From positions 1-64,000 of the forward strand of contig JAITLO010000045.1 in NCBI GenBank assembly GCA_031277855.1: a DNA stretch of 64,000 nucleotides. Direction: 5' to 3'. This document shows positions 56,771 through 64,000 of the stretch, in pieces. The translations under genes and the position numbers were made by a program. The notes beneath the pieces are model-generated. The model had not been told where the DNA came from and ran no database searches. It saw nothing but the letters and a program-made list of their open reading frames with translations. Source of the stretch: Acidovorax sp. (GTDB lineage Bacteria; Pseudomonadota; Gammaproteobacteria; Burkholderiales; Burkholderiaceae_C). Numbering within the stretch: the first letter of the stretch is position 1; each line of letters starts with the position of its first letter.

Positions 56771-57843
56771 GGTTGGCTCTTCCTTGCATGTTCACAGGCC
56801 TGCAGCAGGCTGTCTTGGGCCTGTGCAGCCGGCAAGGCATCGAGCAGCCCCAGCCCTCTCCAGGCCAGCTCATGGTTGCGCAAGATATAGGTCTGGTTTT
56901 CGGGGTATTGCATGGCACGCCAGCCGGTGATGGCCACCGTGATCAGCAGTCGTGCCGCAATCAGCTCGGGGACCAGAGCGATTTCTTCGGTGGTGAGGGC
57001 CAGTCGCTGGTGGTAGCCGGTGAGCAGCGGCACCACACCTTCCAGCAAGGGGTTGGTTGCATCGCAGAGGTGGTAGGCGCAGGCCACGCTGACGTCTTGC
57101 ACCAGCGGTGCGCGCACCATATCGCCAAAGTCCAGCAGCATGTCGATGCGGTCGCTGTTTTGGCGGTCGACCATGATGTTGTCGGGGTTCAGATCGCTGT
57201 GTATGACCTGGCGGCGCAGCCCGGCCAAAGCGGGCTGGGTGTGCATGAGAAAGTGCTCCAGAAAACGCTGGGCCTGGCGTTTGCGCTCGGGCGCTTTGAT
57301 CAACTCCACCAAATGTGCGATGCGATCGGTATGTTGTATGTCCCAGAGCAGCACATGGTCAGCCATGGGGTGTTCAAACCCTTGCAGTCCCAGGTCAACG
57401 CTGGCCAGCGCCACTCCTATGGCTTGCCGCTGGCGCGCACTGCGTGGTGCTTGGCTCATGGGGATGCCGGGGGAAAAATCAATCAGCCGGATTGCGCGGC
57501 GCTCGCCCGTGGCGCTGTAATGCGTGCACTGATGGTGGCCATCGGTAGAGGGATAGAGATGGGGGATGAACTGCTGTGCCTCGGTTGTTTGCAGGTGCAG
57601 CTGTGCACGGGTCTGGAAATCGGTGATTGCAGGGTCTTCTGCCGGATGTGTGGCCTTGAGCACGTAAGCGCGGCCATCTATGGTTTGGAGCTTGAAATTC
57701 TGATCACGCTCGCTGCTGAGCAACTGCACCGTCGCATGAATGCCATAGGCCTTGCGTGCAATCTCCATGGCCTGGTTGTTGCTGAGCGGAGGGGCGTGGC
57801 CAGAGAAAACCTGGCTGCAGACCGGTGGCGTGGGCGCGTTCAT
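56767..57843 (-). CDS. Hydroxylysine-kinase-like aminoglycoside-phosphotransferase-fold kinase
   Basis: A 358-residue APH-fold kinase. The nucleotide lysine is Lys63 (AYVLKATHP), the catalytic loop is HSDLNPDNIMV (His215, Asp217) and the metal-binding DFGD starts at Asp238. The N-terminal SSERDQNFKL segment and overall length fit the HYKK (hydroxylysine kinase) group, which phosphorylates small hydroxy-amines, rather than antibiotic-resistance kinases. The start at 57843 has AGGAG eight nt upstream; an upstream frame adds 40 residues without support. It is followed by the AGXT2L-like lyase with a 4-nt overlap and is divergent from a polyamine-type importer. Confidence 0.86.
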   Translation of the reverse strand: MNAPTPPVCSQVFSGHAPPLSNNQAMEIARKAYGIHATVQLLSSERDQNFKLQTIDGRAYVLKATHPAEDPAITDFQTRAQLHLQTTEAQQFIPHLYPSTDGHHQCTHYSATGERRAIRLIDFSPGIPMSQAPRSARQRQAIGVALASVDLGLQGFEHPMADHVLLWDIQHTDRIAHLVELIKAPERKRQAQRFLEHFLMHTQPALAGLRRQVIHSDLNPDNIMVDRQNSDRIDMLLDFGDMVRAPLVQDVSVACAYHLCDATNPLLEGVVPLLTGYHQRLALTTEEIALVPELIAARLLITVAITGWRAMQYPENQTYILRNHELAWRGLGLLDALPAAQAQDSLLQACEHARKSQP

Positions 57844-58106
57844 TGAATGCACTCCTGAAAAAGAGGAAGGCCGTGATCCCGGAGATGCATCCCTCTGACT
57901 TTGCAAGGCCTTGTCCGCAGATGCGGGAAGCAGCGTCCGTGCTTTCACGGTGAGCCGGGCCATGCATCACCTGGGATGGGGTAGAGGATGCTAGACGTAA
58001 ATGGCTTGGGAGTTAATGACCATTGGTGCCCCCCATATGTGGCGAGTAGGGCGTGGAATCCACCCCTTTAGCCCCATGAACATGGATGCAGAAAGGCGAA
58101 TGAGCG

Positions 58107-59225
58107 ATGACATATGAGCAGCCTCGTCACGATGCTTCCGTGCTGGTGCGTTTTCGTGGCGTGCAAAAGACCTATGACGGCGAGCATCTGGTGGTCAAGC
58201 ATCTCGATCTGGACATTTACCAGGGAGAGTTTCTGACGCTGCTGGGCCCTTCGGGTTCGGGGAAGACCACCTGTTTGATGCTGCTGGCAGGTTTCGAATA
58301 TCCCAACGCAGGGGAGATTTATCTGGATGGGCGCCTGATTAACCAGCTGCCCCCGCATAAGCGAGACATAGGCATGGTTTTTCAAAACTACGCCTTGTTC
58401 CCACACATGACCGTGGCGGAAAACCTGGCTTACCCATTGCGGGTGCGCGGCGTGGGGGCAGCAGAGCGTGAGCGGCAAGTGCGGGACACCTTGGCCATGG
58501 TGCGCATGGAGGCCCTGGGGGCACGTTATCCGGCACAGCTTTCTGGTGGGCAGCAGCAACGCGTTGCCTTGGCGCGGGCTTTGGTGTTCAAACCCAGGCT
58601 GGTCTTGATGGATGAACCGCTGGGTGCGTTGGATAAACAGCTGCGCGAGCATATGCAAATTGAGCTCAAGGCGCTGCACAGGCAATTGGGTGTGACCTTT
58701 GTGTATGTCACGCACGATCAGGCCGAGGCGTTGGCCATGAGCGACCGCGTGGCCGTGTTTGACCAAGGTGTGATCCAGCAGTTGGCGCCAGTGGACACGC
58801 TTTATGAAGCACCGGCCAACCCTTTTGTGGCGGCCTTTATCGGTGACAGCAACCGTCTGCACGGCCGCATTGGCGAACCTGGGCAGGAAGGCTGCACACT
58901 GCAGTTGCCTGGCGGCATCTCATTGCGAGGCCTGGGCGTGGGCGAAGTTCGTGAGGGGCAGAGCGCGCTTGCCAGCATTCGCCCGGAGCGTCTGCACCTG
59001 GTGGCCGAAGACCTGGCAGGCGCAGACGGCTCCAACCGACTGCAAGCCCGTGTGGCAGGTCTGATCTATTTTGGTGACCATGTGCGCTTGCAATGCGATG
59101 TGCCGCAGCAGCCCCAGTGCTTTGTCAAGGTGCCACAGGGAACACCGGCCTTGCAAGACATGGCGCTGGGGCAGTGGGTGACGCTGGAATTCCGGCACGA
59201 GCATTTGCGTGTGTATGCCGTGTGA
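58107..59225 (+). CDS. ABC transporter ATP-binding protein, PotA-like
   Basis: A 372-residue ATPase of the spermidine/putrescine importer type. Walker A GPSGSGKTT is at 47-55, the Q-loop is FQNYALFPHMTV, the signature LSGGQQQRV starts at 145, Walker B is VLMDEPLGALD and the switch histidine is in VTHDQAEA. A TOBE regulatory domain fills the last 120 residues. It powers uptake with the permeases at 60317 and 61598 and the binding protein at 59272. It opens this operon 263 bp from the divergent kinase gene. Confidence 0.93.
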   Translation: MTYEQPRHDASVLVRFRGVQKTYDGEHLVVKHLDLDIYQGEFLTLLGPSGSGKTTCLMLLAGFEYPNAGEIYLDGRLINQLPPHKRDIGMVFQNYALFPHMTVAENLAYPLRVRGVGAAERERQVRDTLAMVRMEALGARYPAQLSGGQQQRVALARALVFKPRLVLMDEPLGALDKQLREHMQIELKALHRQLGVTFVYVTHDQAEALAMSDRVAVFDQGVIQQLAPVDTLYEAPANPFVAAFIGDSNRLHGRIGEPGQEGCTLQLPGGISLRGLGVGEVREGQSALASIRPERLHLVAEDLAGADGSNRLQARVAGLIYFGDHVRLQCDVPQQPQCFVKVPQGTPALQDMALGQWVTLEFRHEHLRVYAV

Positions 59226-59271
59226 ACGGCAGTGCCTTGCAGGTTTTGATCCATCCAGAAAGGGGACATCC

Positions 59272-60297
59272 ATGCGCCATACAGGATTTCTTTGCATAGG
59301 AGCAGGCCTGGCCTGTCTTGCGCACGCCGGGGACTTGACCGTGGTGAACTTTGGTGGCGCCAACGGCAATGCCCAGAAGGCTGCCTTTGTACAGCCGTTT
59401 GAAAAAGCCACGGGCCGCAGCATCACCAGTGTGGAATACAACGGCGAACAGGCCAAGGTCAAAGCCATGGTGGAGGCACGCAAAGTCAGCTGGGATGTGG
59501 TGGACATTGAAACCAGCGACGTGACGCGGGGTTGCGAGGATGGCCTGTATGAAAAAATCGATTGGTCGCAGATTTCGGCCAAACCCGATCTCATGCCCGG
59601 CGCCGTACTTGAATGTGGGGTGGGCATTTTTGTTTGGTCCACGGTGCTGGGCTATGACGCCAGCCGCCTCAAGATCGCGCCCACGGGCTGGAAAGACTTC
59701 TGGGACCTGAAAAAATACCCGGGCAAGCGCGGCCTGCGCAAGACCGCCATCTACAACCTGGAGTTTGCTTTGATGGCCGATGGCGTGGCAGCCCAGGATG
59801 TGTACCAGGTGCTGTCCACCAAGGCAGGTGTGGACCGGGCATTTCGCAAGCTCGACGAAATCAAGCCCCATATCCAGTGGTGGGAAGCAGGGGCCCAGTC
59901 AACCCAGTTTCTCGTGGCGGGGGACGTGGTGATGTCCACCTCATTCAGCGGTCGCATCGATGCCGCACAGCGCGAAGGCAAACCTTTGCAAGTGGTCTGG
60001 AGTGGCAGCATTTATGAGATGGACTACTGGGCTATTCCCAAAGGCTCGCCCAACAAGGCCTTGGCCCACAAGTACATTGACTTTACGGTGTCGCCTACAG
60101 CCCAGCTGGCCTATGCCAACTTGATTGCCTACGGTCCGGTGAATATGCGTGCCAGCAAGCAGCTGGATGCCAAGGTGCTGGCGCAAATGCCTGTGGCGCC
60201 TGCCCATGTGGCACAGGCACTGAAGATGAATGGTGAGTTCTGGACCGAACACGCCGAAGAGCTGCAGCAGCGCTTTACGGCTTGGGCGGCGCGTTGA
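59272..60297 (+). CDS. ABC transporter periplasmic substrate-binding protein, PotD/PotF-like
   Basis: A 341-residue periplasmic protein with a 19-residue signal peptide (cleavage near AHA^GDL). The mature start LTVVNFGGANGNAQK and the WDVVDIETSDVTRGCEDG and MDYWAIPKGSPNKALA segments match the extracellular family-1/6 polyamine-binding group. It fixes the importer's specificity for a small cationic or amine-bearing compound. The start at 59272 follows AAAGGGGAC. It sits 46 bp after the ATPase gene. Confidence 0.92.
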   Translation: MRHTGFLCIGAGLACLAHAGDLTVVNFGGANGNAQKAAFVQPFEKATGRSITSVEYNGEQAKVKAMVEARKVSWDVVDIETSDVTRGCEDGLYEKIDWSQISAKPDLMPGAVLECGVGIFVWSTVLGYDASRLKIAPTGWKDFWDLKKYPGKRGLRKTAIYNLEFALMADGVAAQDVYQVLSTKAGVDRAFRKLDEIKPHIQWWEAGAQSTQFLVAGDVVMSTSFSGRIDAAQREGKPLQVVWSGSIYEMDYWAIPKGSPNKALAHKYIDFTVSPTAQLAYANLIAYGPVNMRASKQLDAKVLAQMPVAPAHVAQALKMNGEFWTEHAEELQQRFTAWAAR

Positions 60298-60316
60298 CGC
60301 TATAGGGGCACGGTCC

Positions 60317-61585
60317 ATGCGCAGCGCTGCGGAACAGACCTTTTCTGGCGGGCTGACGTCAGTGAAAGAGGGCGTGGACCCGGCCCTGCGCCGCTCGCTG
60401 CGCAGGGCCGAATGGCGGCGCAAGCTGAAGGCCTGGGCCTTGATTGCGCCCATGGTGATTTTTCTGACCTTGGTCTTCATCCTGCCCATCAGCATGTTGA
60501 TGTGGAGGGCCATAGACAACCCCGAGGTGCGCCAGTTCCTGCCGCAGACTGCGGCCGTGCTGGCCGACTGGGATGGCAAAGGCCTGCCTGAAGAAGCCGC
60601 GTTTGCGGCACTGGCTGCCGACCTGCAGACCACCAGCGCTGCCGACCGGATAGGAAATCTGGCGCGCAGACTCAATAGCGAGCGCAGTGGTTTTCGCTCC
60701 CTGATCACCAAGAGCGCAAAAGCCCTGCCTTTGCAAGGCGAAGCACGCCAGGCCTTGCTGGCAGTCGACCCGCGCTGGGGAGAGCTTGTGTACTGGCAGG
60801 CGATTGCCCGCAATACAGGGCGCTTCACTCCCGCTTATGTGCTGGCGGCGTTGGACCATGTACAGGACGCACAAGGCCATATCGTCAAGGCGGACCCCGC
60901 CTCGGCCATCTATCTGGATATCTTTGGCCGCACGCTGTGGATGGGGGGCGTCTCCACCGTGCTGTGTCTGCTGCTGGCTTTTCCCTTGGCCTACTGGGCG
61001 TCGACCTTGCCGGAGCGCCAGGCCCATTTGGTGATGATCTGTGTACTGATTCCATTTTGGACCTCGGTGCTGGCGCGCATCGCGGCCTGGATGGTGTTGC
61101 TGCAGCAAGGGGGGCTGGTCAACAGCGGGCTGATGGCCGTGGGGCTGATCCATGCGCCGCTGCCTCTGCTGTTCAATCGCACGGGGGTCTACATCTCCAT
61201 GGTGCACATCATGCTGCCATTTATGATCTTGCCGCTGTACAGCGTGATGCGGAGCGTGCCTGCCTCCTATATGCGGGCCGCCATCTCCTTGGGCAGCCAT
61301 CCGTTTGCCGCGTTCTGGCGCGTGTATGTCCCGCAGACCTATGCCGGTGTGGGAGCAGGCTGTCTGCTGGTCTTCATCACCGCTATTGGCTACTACATCA
61401 CGCCGGCGTTGCTGGGTGGGCCGGGTGATCAGATGGTGAGTTACTACATCGCCTATTTCACCAACCAGGTGATCAACTGGGGCATGGCCTGTGCCCTGGG
61501 GCTGTTGCTGTTGCTGGCCACGCTGGTCTTGTATGCGCTGTACCAGCGCATGGCACGGCCGAATGCATCGGTATCTAGGCGTTGA
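60317..61585 (+). CDS. ABC transporter permease, PotB/PotH-like
   Basis: A 422-residue permease with six membrane segments. The EAA loop that touches the ATPase reads YMRAAISLGSHPFAAFWRVYVPQ. A long periplasmic insert of about 150 residues separates segments 1 and 2 (DNPEVRQFLPQTAAVL onward), a feature of some proteobacterial polyamine-type permeases. The start at 60317 has AGGGG upstream. It is followed after 12 bp by the second permease. Confidence 0.9.
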   Translation: MRSAAEQTFSGGLTSVKEGVDPALRRSLRRAEWRRKLKAWALIAPMVIFLTLVFILPISMLMWRAIDNPEVRQFLPQTAAVLADWDGKGLPEEAAFAALAADLQTTSAADRIGNLARRLNSERSGFRSLITKSAKALPLQGEARQALLAVDPRWGELVYWQAIARNTGRFTPAYVLAALDHVQDAQGHIVKADPASAIYLDIFGRTLWMGGVSTVLCLLLAFPLAYWASTLPERQAHLVMICVLIPFWTSVLARIAAWMVLLQQGGLVNSGLMAVGLIHAPLPLLFNRTGVYISMVHIMLPFMILPLYSVMRSVPASYMRAAISLGSHPFAAFWRVYVPQTYAGVGAGCLLVFITAIGYYITPALLGGPGDQMVSYYIAYFTNQVINWGMACALGLLLLLATLVLYALYQRMARPNASVSRR

Positions 61586-61597
61586 GCGGGGAAAGAC

Positions 61598-62467
61598 ATG
61601 AAAGAGCTGTCCAGACGCAAATTCCGGCCCGCATGGGCTCCCCACGCCACATGGCCTGAGCGGGTGTGGAAGCCGTTGCAACGCACCTTCTGTGTGCTGG
61701 TGCTGCTCTATATGGTGCTGCCTGTCATGGCCATCGTGCCGCTGTCGTTCAGCGACAGCAGCTTTCTGGCGTACCCGGTGCAGGGTGTCTCGCTGCGTTG
61801 GTACCGCAATCTGTTTGCATCCCCTGAATGGATGCAGGCAGCGCGCAACAGCTTTATGGTGGCGCCCCTGGCCACAGCCCTGGCCACGGTACTCGGCACA
61901 CTGGCCGCAGCGGGCCTGGCGCGCGTGGAGTTCCGTGGCAAGGCCTTGCTCATGGCACTGTTGATTTCGCCCATGGTGGTGCCTGTCATCGTGGTGGGCG
62001 TGGGCATGTATTTGTTCTTTGCCCCTCTGGGGCTTTCCGAGAGCTATATCGGGCTGGTGCTGGCGCATGCCGCACTGGGGGCCCCCTTTGTCATCACCAC
62101 GGTGCTGGCCACTTTGCAAGGCTTTGACTACAACCTGGTGCGGGCCAGCCTGGGCCTGGGGGCCAGCCCTCTCACCACATTCTTCCGGGTGATGCTGCCC
62201 TTGATTGCCCCCGGAGTGGTATCGGGCGCGCTGTTCGCCTTTGCCACCAGCTTTGACGATGTGGTCATCACCCTGTTTCTGGCAGGGGCCGAACAAGCGA
62301 CCTTGCCCAGGCAGATGTTCACCGGAATTCGCGAAAACATCACGCCCACCATTGCCGCGCTGGCCACCATCTTGGCATTTCTTTCCACGGGGTTGCTGCT
62401 CACGCTGGAGTGGCTGCGTGGTCGTTTGCTGCGCAGAACTGGCCATAGCGGAATGCCCCGCGTTTGA
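61598..62467 (+). CDS. ABC transporter permease, PotC/PotI-like
   Basis: A 289-residue second permease with six membrane segments and the EAA loop VRASLGLGASPLTTFFRVMLPLIAPG. It pairs with the 422-residue permease to form the heterodimeric channel of the importer. The start is preceded by GGGGAAAG. It is the last gene of the four-gene operon; the 201 bp that follow carry no clear terminator or gene. Confidence 0.93.
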   Translation: MKELSRRKFRPAWAPHATWPERVWKPLQRTFCVLVLLYMVLPVMAIVPLSFSDSSFLAYPVQGVSLRWYRNLFASPEWMQAARNSFMVAPLATALATVLGTLAAAGLARVEFRGKALLMALLISPMVVPVIVVGVGMYLFFAPLGLSESYIGLVLAHAALGAPFVITTVLATLQGFDYNLVRASLGLGASPLTTFFRVMLPLIAPGVVSGALFAFATSFDDVVITLFLAGAEQATLPRQMFTGIRENITPTIAALATILAFLSTGLLLTLEWLRGRLLRRTGHSGMPRV

Positions 62468-62668
62468 TATTCCCGCCGCCTTCACTGCCTGGCTGCAAAC
62501 GAATGCCTGGCACCCATCTCGTGTGGGCTTTCGCCCTAGCCGAGGCATGGGCCGTCTTGATGCCATCTTGATATCGCCTCCCGCAATCTCAATCCGCTCT
62601 TGACGGGGCAATTCCTACAGTGACTCCATCGCAAAAGGGCCTGCTGTATGCCCTGCGGGAGAAACGCA

Positions 62669-62764
62669 ATGATGAACCACTGGATGGATGTCCTGGCCGT
62701 ATGCACGGCCCTGGGACTTTTTGCCTATTTGGGCTATGCGCTGCTGCGCCCCGAGAAGTTTTGA
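62669..62764 (+). CDS. kdpF: KdpF, small membrane subunit of the Kdp potassium pump
   Basis: A 31-residue peptide: MMNHWMDVLAV, one membrane span, and an end LGYALLRPEKF. The single span and the Y-ALL--EKF terminus match KdpF, which stabilises the KdpABC P-type K+ pump. GGGAGA lies six nt upstream. It is followed by another small gene and kdpA on the same strand. Confidence 0.85.
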   Translation: MMNHWMDVLAVCTALGLFAYLGYALLRPEKF

Positions 62765-62774
62765 GGGGGCTGCC

Positions 62775-62867
62775 ATGCAAGTGCTGCAAGACCTGGTGTT
62801 TGTGGGCCTGACGCTGGCCTGCTTTGTCGGCCTGTTGGGCTTTGTTCGGGCTTTAGCCCGTATCTGA
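62775..62867 (+). CDS. Second small single-span peptide in the kdp operon
   Basis: A 30-codon frame: MQVLQDLVFVGLTL, then ACFVGLLGFVRALARI. It forms one membrane span with a basic end. GAGGGGG lies upstream and the spacing is 10 bp after kdpF and 12 bp before kdpA. Short peptides with a similar L-F-V-L...R-ERL pattern occur beside kdpF in other phyla as far as I recall, so this may be a conserved accessory subunit. Expression is not proven. Confidence 0.6.
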   Translation: MQVLQDLVFVGLTLACFVGLLGFVRALARI

Positions 62868-62879
62868 AAGGGGCACGCC

Positions 62880-64000
62880 ATGTGGTTACCCTGGATGGAA
62901 TACGCCGCCGTGCTGGCGGTGGTGACGTTGCTGACGATTCCCATGGGGCAATGGTTGGCACGTTGTTTTACGAGCGAGGGCCATACCTGGCTGGAGCGGC
63001 TGAGCTACCGCGCTTTGGGTGTGAACCCGGCTGAGCGCATGGGCTGGCAGCGCTACGGTGCGGCCCTGGTGCTGTCCAACGCCGCCATGATGCTGCTGGG
63101 CTATTTTGTGCTGCGCATGCAGGCCCAACTGCCGCTGAACCCGCTGGCAATTGCGGCCCAGGCGCCGGATTTGGCTTTCAACACCGCCGCTTCCTTCATC
63201 ACCAACACCAACTGGCAGGCCTATGCGGGAGAAAACAGCCTCAGCAATGCCACGCAGATGGCGGCCATCACCTTTTTGATGTTTGCCGGTGCTACGACCG
63301 GTGTAGCAGCAGGCGCAGGTTTTGTGCGCGGCCTGGCGCGATCCAGCAGCCAGGACATTGGCAACTACTGGGTGGACTATGTGCGCGTGTTCTGGCGTGT
63401 GCTGCTGCCGCTGTCCTTCGTCATGGCCCTGGTCTATGTCTGGCAGGGCATGCCGCAGACGCTGCATACCGAAGCGTGGGCGACCACGCTGGAAGGTACA
63501 CGTCAGGAGCTGCTGATGGGCCCGGTGGCCAGCTTTGAAAGCATCAAGCACCTGGGCACCAACGGCGGCGGCTTTTTCAGCATGAATGCGGCCCACCCGT
63601 TCGAGAACCCCACGCCGCTGACGAATGTGCTGCACATCTTCTCGATGCTGCTGATCCCCGCGGGCCTGACCTATGCCTTTGGCTCCATGTTGCTGCGCCG
63701 TCGCCAGGGCTGGGTGTTGTTTGCGGCTTGCATGGTGATGTTTGTCGGCTTTTTGAGCCTGGTGTTCGTGGCCGAGCAAAACGGCAGCGGTCTGCTGGCG
63801 CGCGCCGGCGCCGACCAGCAATGGAGCCCCACCCAGCCCGGCGGCAATATGGAGGGCAAGGAGCTGCGCTTCGGCATCGTGGACACGGCCTTGTTCGTGA
63901 CCACCACCACGGCGGCCACCACGGGTTCGGTCAATGCCATGCATGACTCGCTGACGCCGCTGGGCTCCATCACGCCGCTGGCGCAGATGATGCTCAACTG
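62880..64000 (+). CDS. kdpA: KdpA, potassium-binding channel subunit (partial)
   Basis: The first 373 residues of the K+-translocating subunit of the KdpFABC ATPase; the 3' part lies beyond the window. The selectivity-filter loops characteristic of the superfamily are present: [18 protein letters not shown] and [25 protein letters not shown]. The third region [22 protein letters not shown] is also intact. It would be induced under low potassium by KdpDE, whose genes are probably further downstream. The start has AAAGGGGC upstream. Confidence 0.95.
   Translation, partial: MWLPWMEYAAVLAVVTLLTIPMGQWLARCFTSEGHTWLERLSYRALGVNPAERMGWQRYGAALVLSNAAMMLLGYFVLRMQAQLPLNPLAIAAQAPDLAFNTAASFITNTNWQAYAGENSLSNATQMAAITFLMFAGATTGVAAGAGFVRGLARSSSQDIGNYWVDYVRVFWRVLLPLSFVMALVYVWQGMPQTLHTEAWATTLEGTRQELLMGPVASFESIKHLGTNGGGFFSMNAAHPFENPTPLTNVLHIFSMLLIPAGLTYAFGSMLLRRRQGWVLFAACMVMFVGFLSLVFVAEQNGSGLLARAGADQQWSPTQPGGNMEGKELRFGIVDTALFVTTTTAATTGSVNAMHDSLTPLGSITPLAQMMLN

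Overview
The window is a dense, high-GC chromosomal segment from a Gram-negative bacterium, most likely a betaproteobacterium of the family Comamonadaceae (Comamonas-like; an inference). The pointers are a Burkholderiales-type general porin, a solitary Bug-type (tripartite tricarboxylate) binding protein, scattered leucine/isovalerate degradation genes, a double-length UvrA, and GC-rich intergenic repeats. No rRNA, tRNA, CRISPR array, insertion sequence or prophage was seen. About 48 protein genes are supported; the last one (kdpA) runs off the right edge.

Left third (1-29 kb): mostly metabolism. It holds an FMN-binding PPOX-fold protein, an SDR and an acyl-CoA dehydrogenase, then an EamA exporter and an AraC regulator divergent from a small gene of unknown function. 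Next come a DUF421 membrane protein, an ImmA/IrrE-like protein that lacks the catalytic glutamate, an alpha/beta hydrolase, a YchJ-like protein and a HAD phosphatase, then an autotransporter with an asparagine-rich repeat passenger. An AraC regulator sits divergent from an acyl-CoA synthetase, beside a Na+/H+ antiporter. The leucine pathway core follows: methylcrotonyl-CoA carboxylase beta subunit, a DinB-fold protein, methylglutaconyl-CoA hydratase, the biotin-carrying alpha subunit and, after a reductase and a phosphoethanolamine transferase, HMG-CoA lyase. Together these can convert methylcrotonyl-CoA to acetoacetate and acetyl-CoA.

Middle (29-53 kb): an MHS-type MFS transporter preceded by a 31-nt inverted repeat, and a porin and a small membrane protein each followed by a strong terminator. 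Then come a 1973-residue tandem UvrA with a LexA-box-like site upstream, a glycosyltransferase and a LysR regulator. The largest gene encodes a 2702-residue autotransporter adhesin with eleven tandem modules spaced almost exactly 522 bp apart. A Bug binding protein follows.

Right part (53-64 kb): a HAD-IIB phosphatase gene bracketed by an inverted pair of related GC-rich repeats, and release factor 3. Next is a divergent catabolic and transport locus: a hydroxylysine-kinase-like phosphotransferase overlapping a phospho-lyase-type class III aminotransferase, facing a four-gene polyamine-type ABC importer. The start of a kdp potassium-pump operon, with two tiny membrane-peptide genes ahead of kdpA, closes the window. 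The most interesting unexplained signal is a dispersed intergenic element (about 3.9, 28.4 and, truncated, 52.4 kb). Its two full copies fold into the same nested stems although the stem sequences differ.
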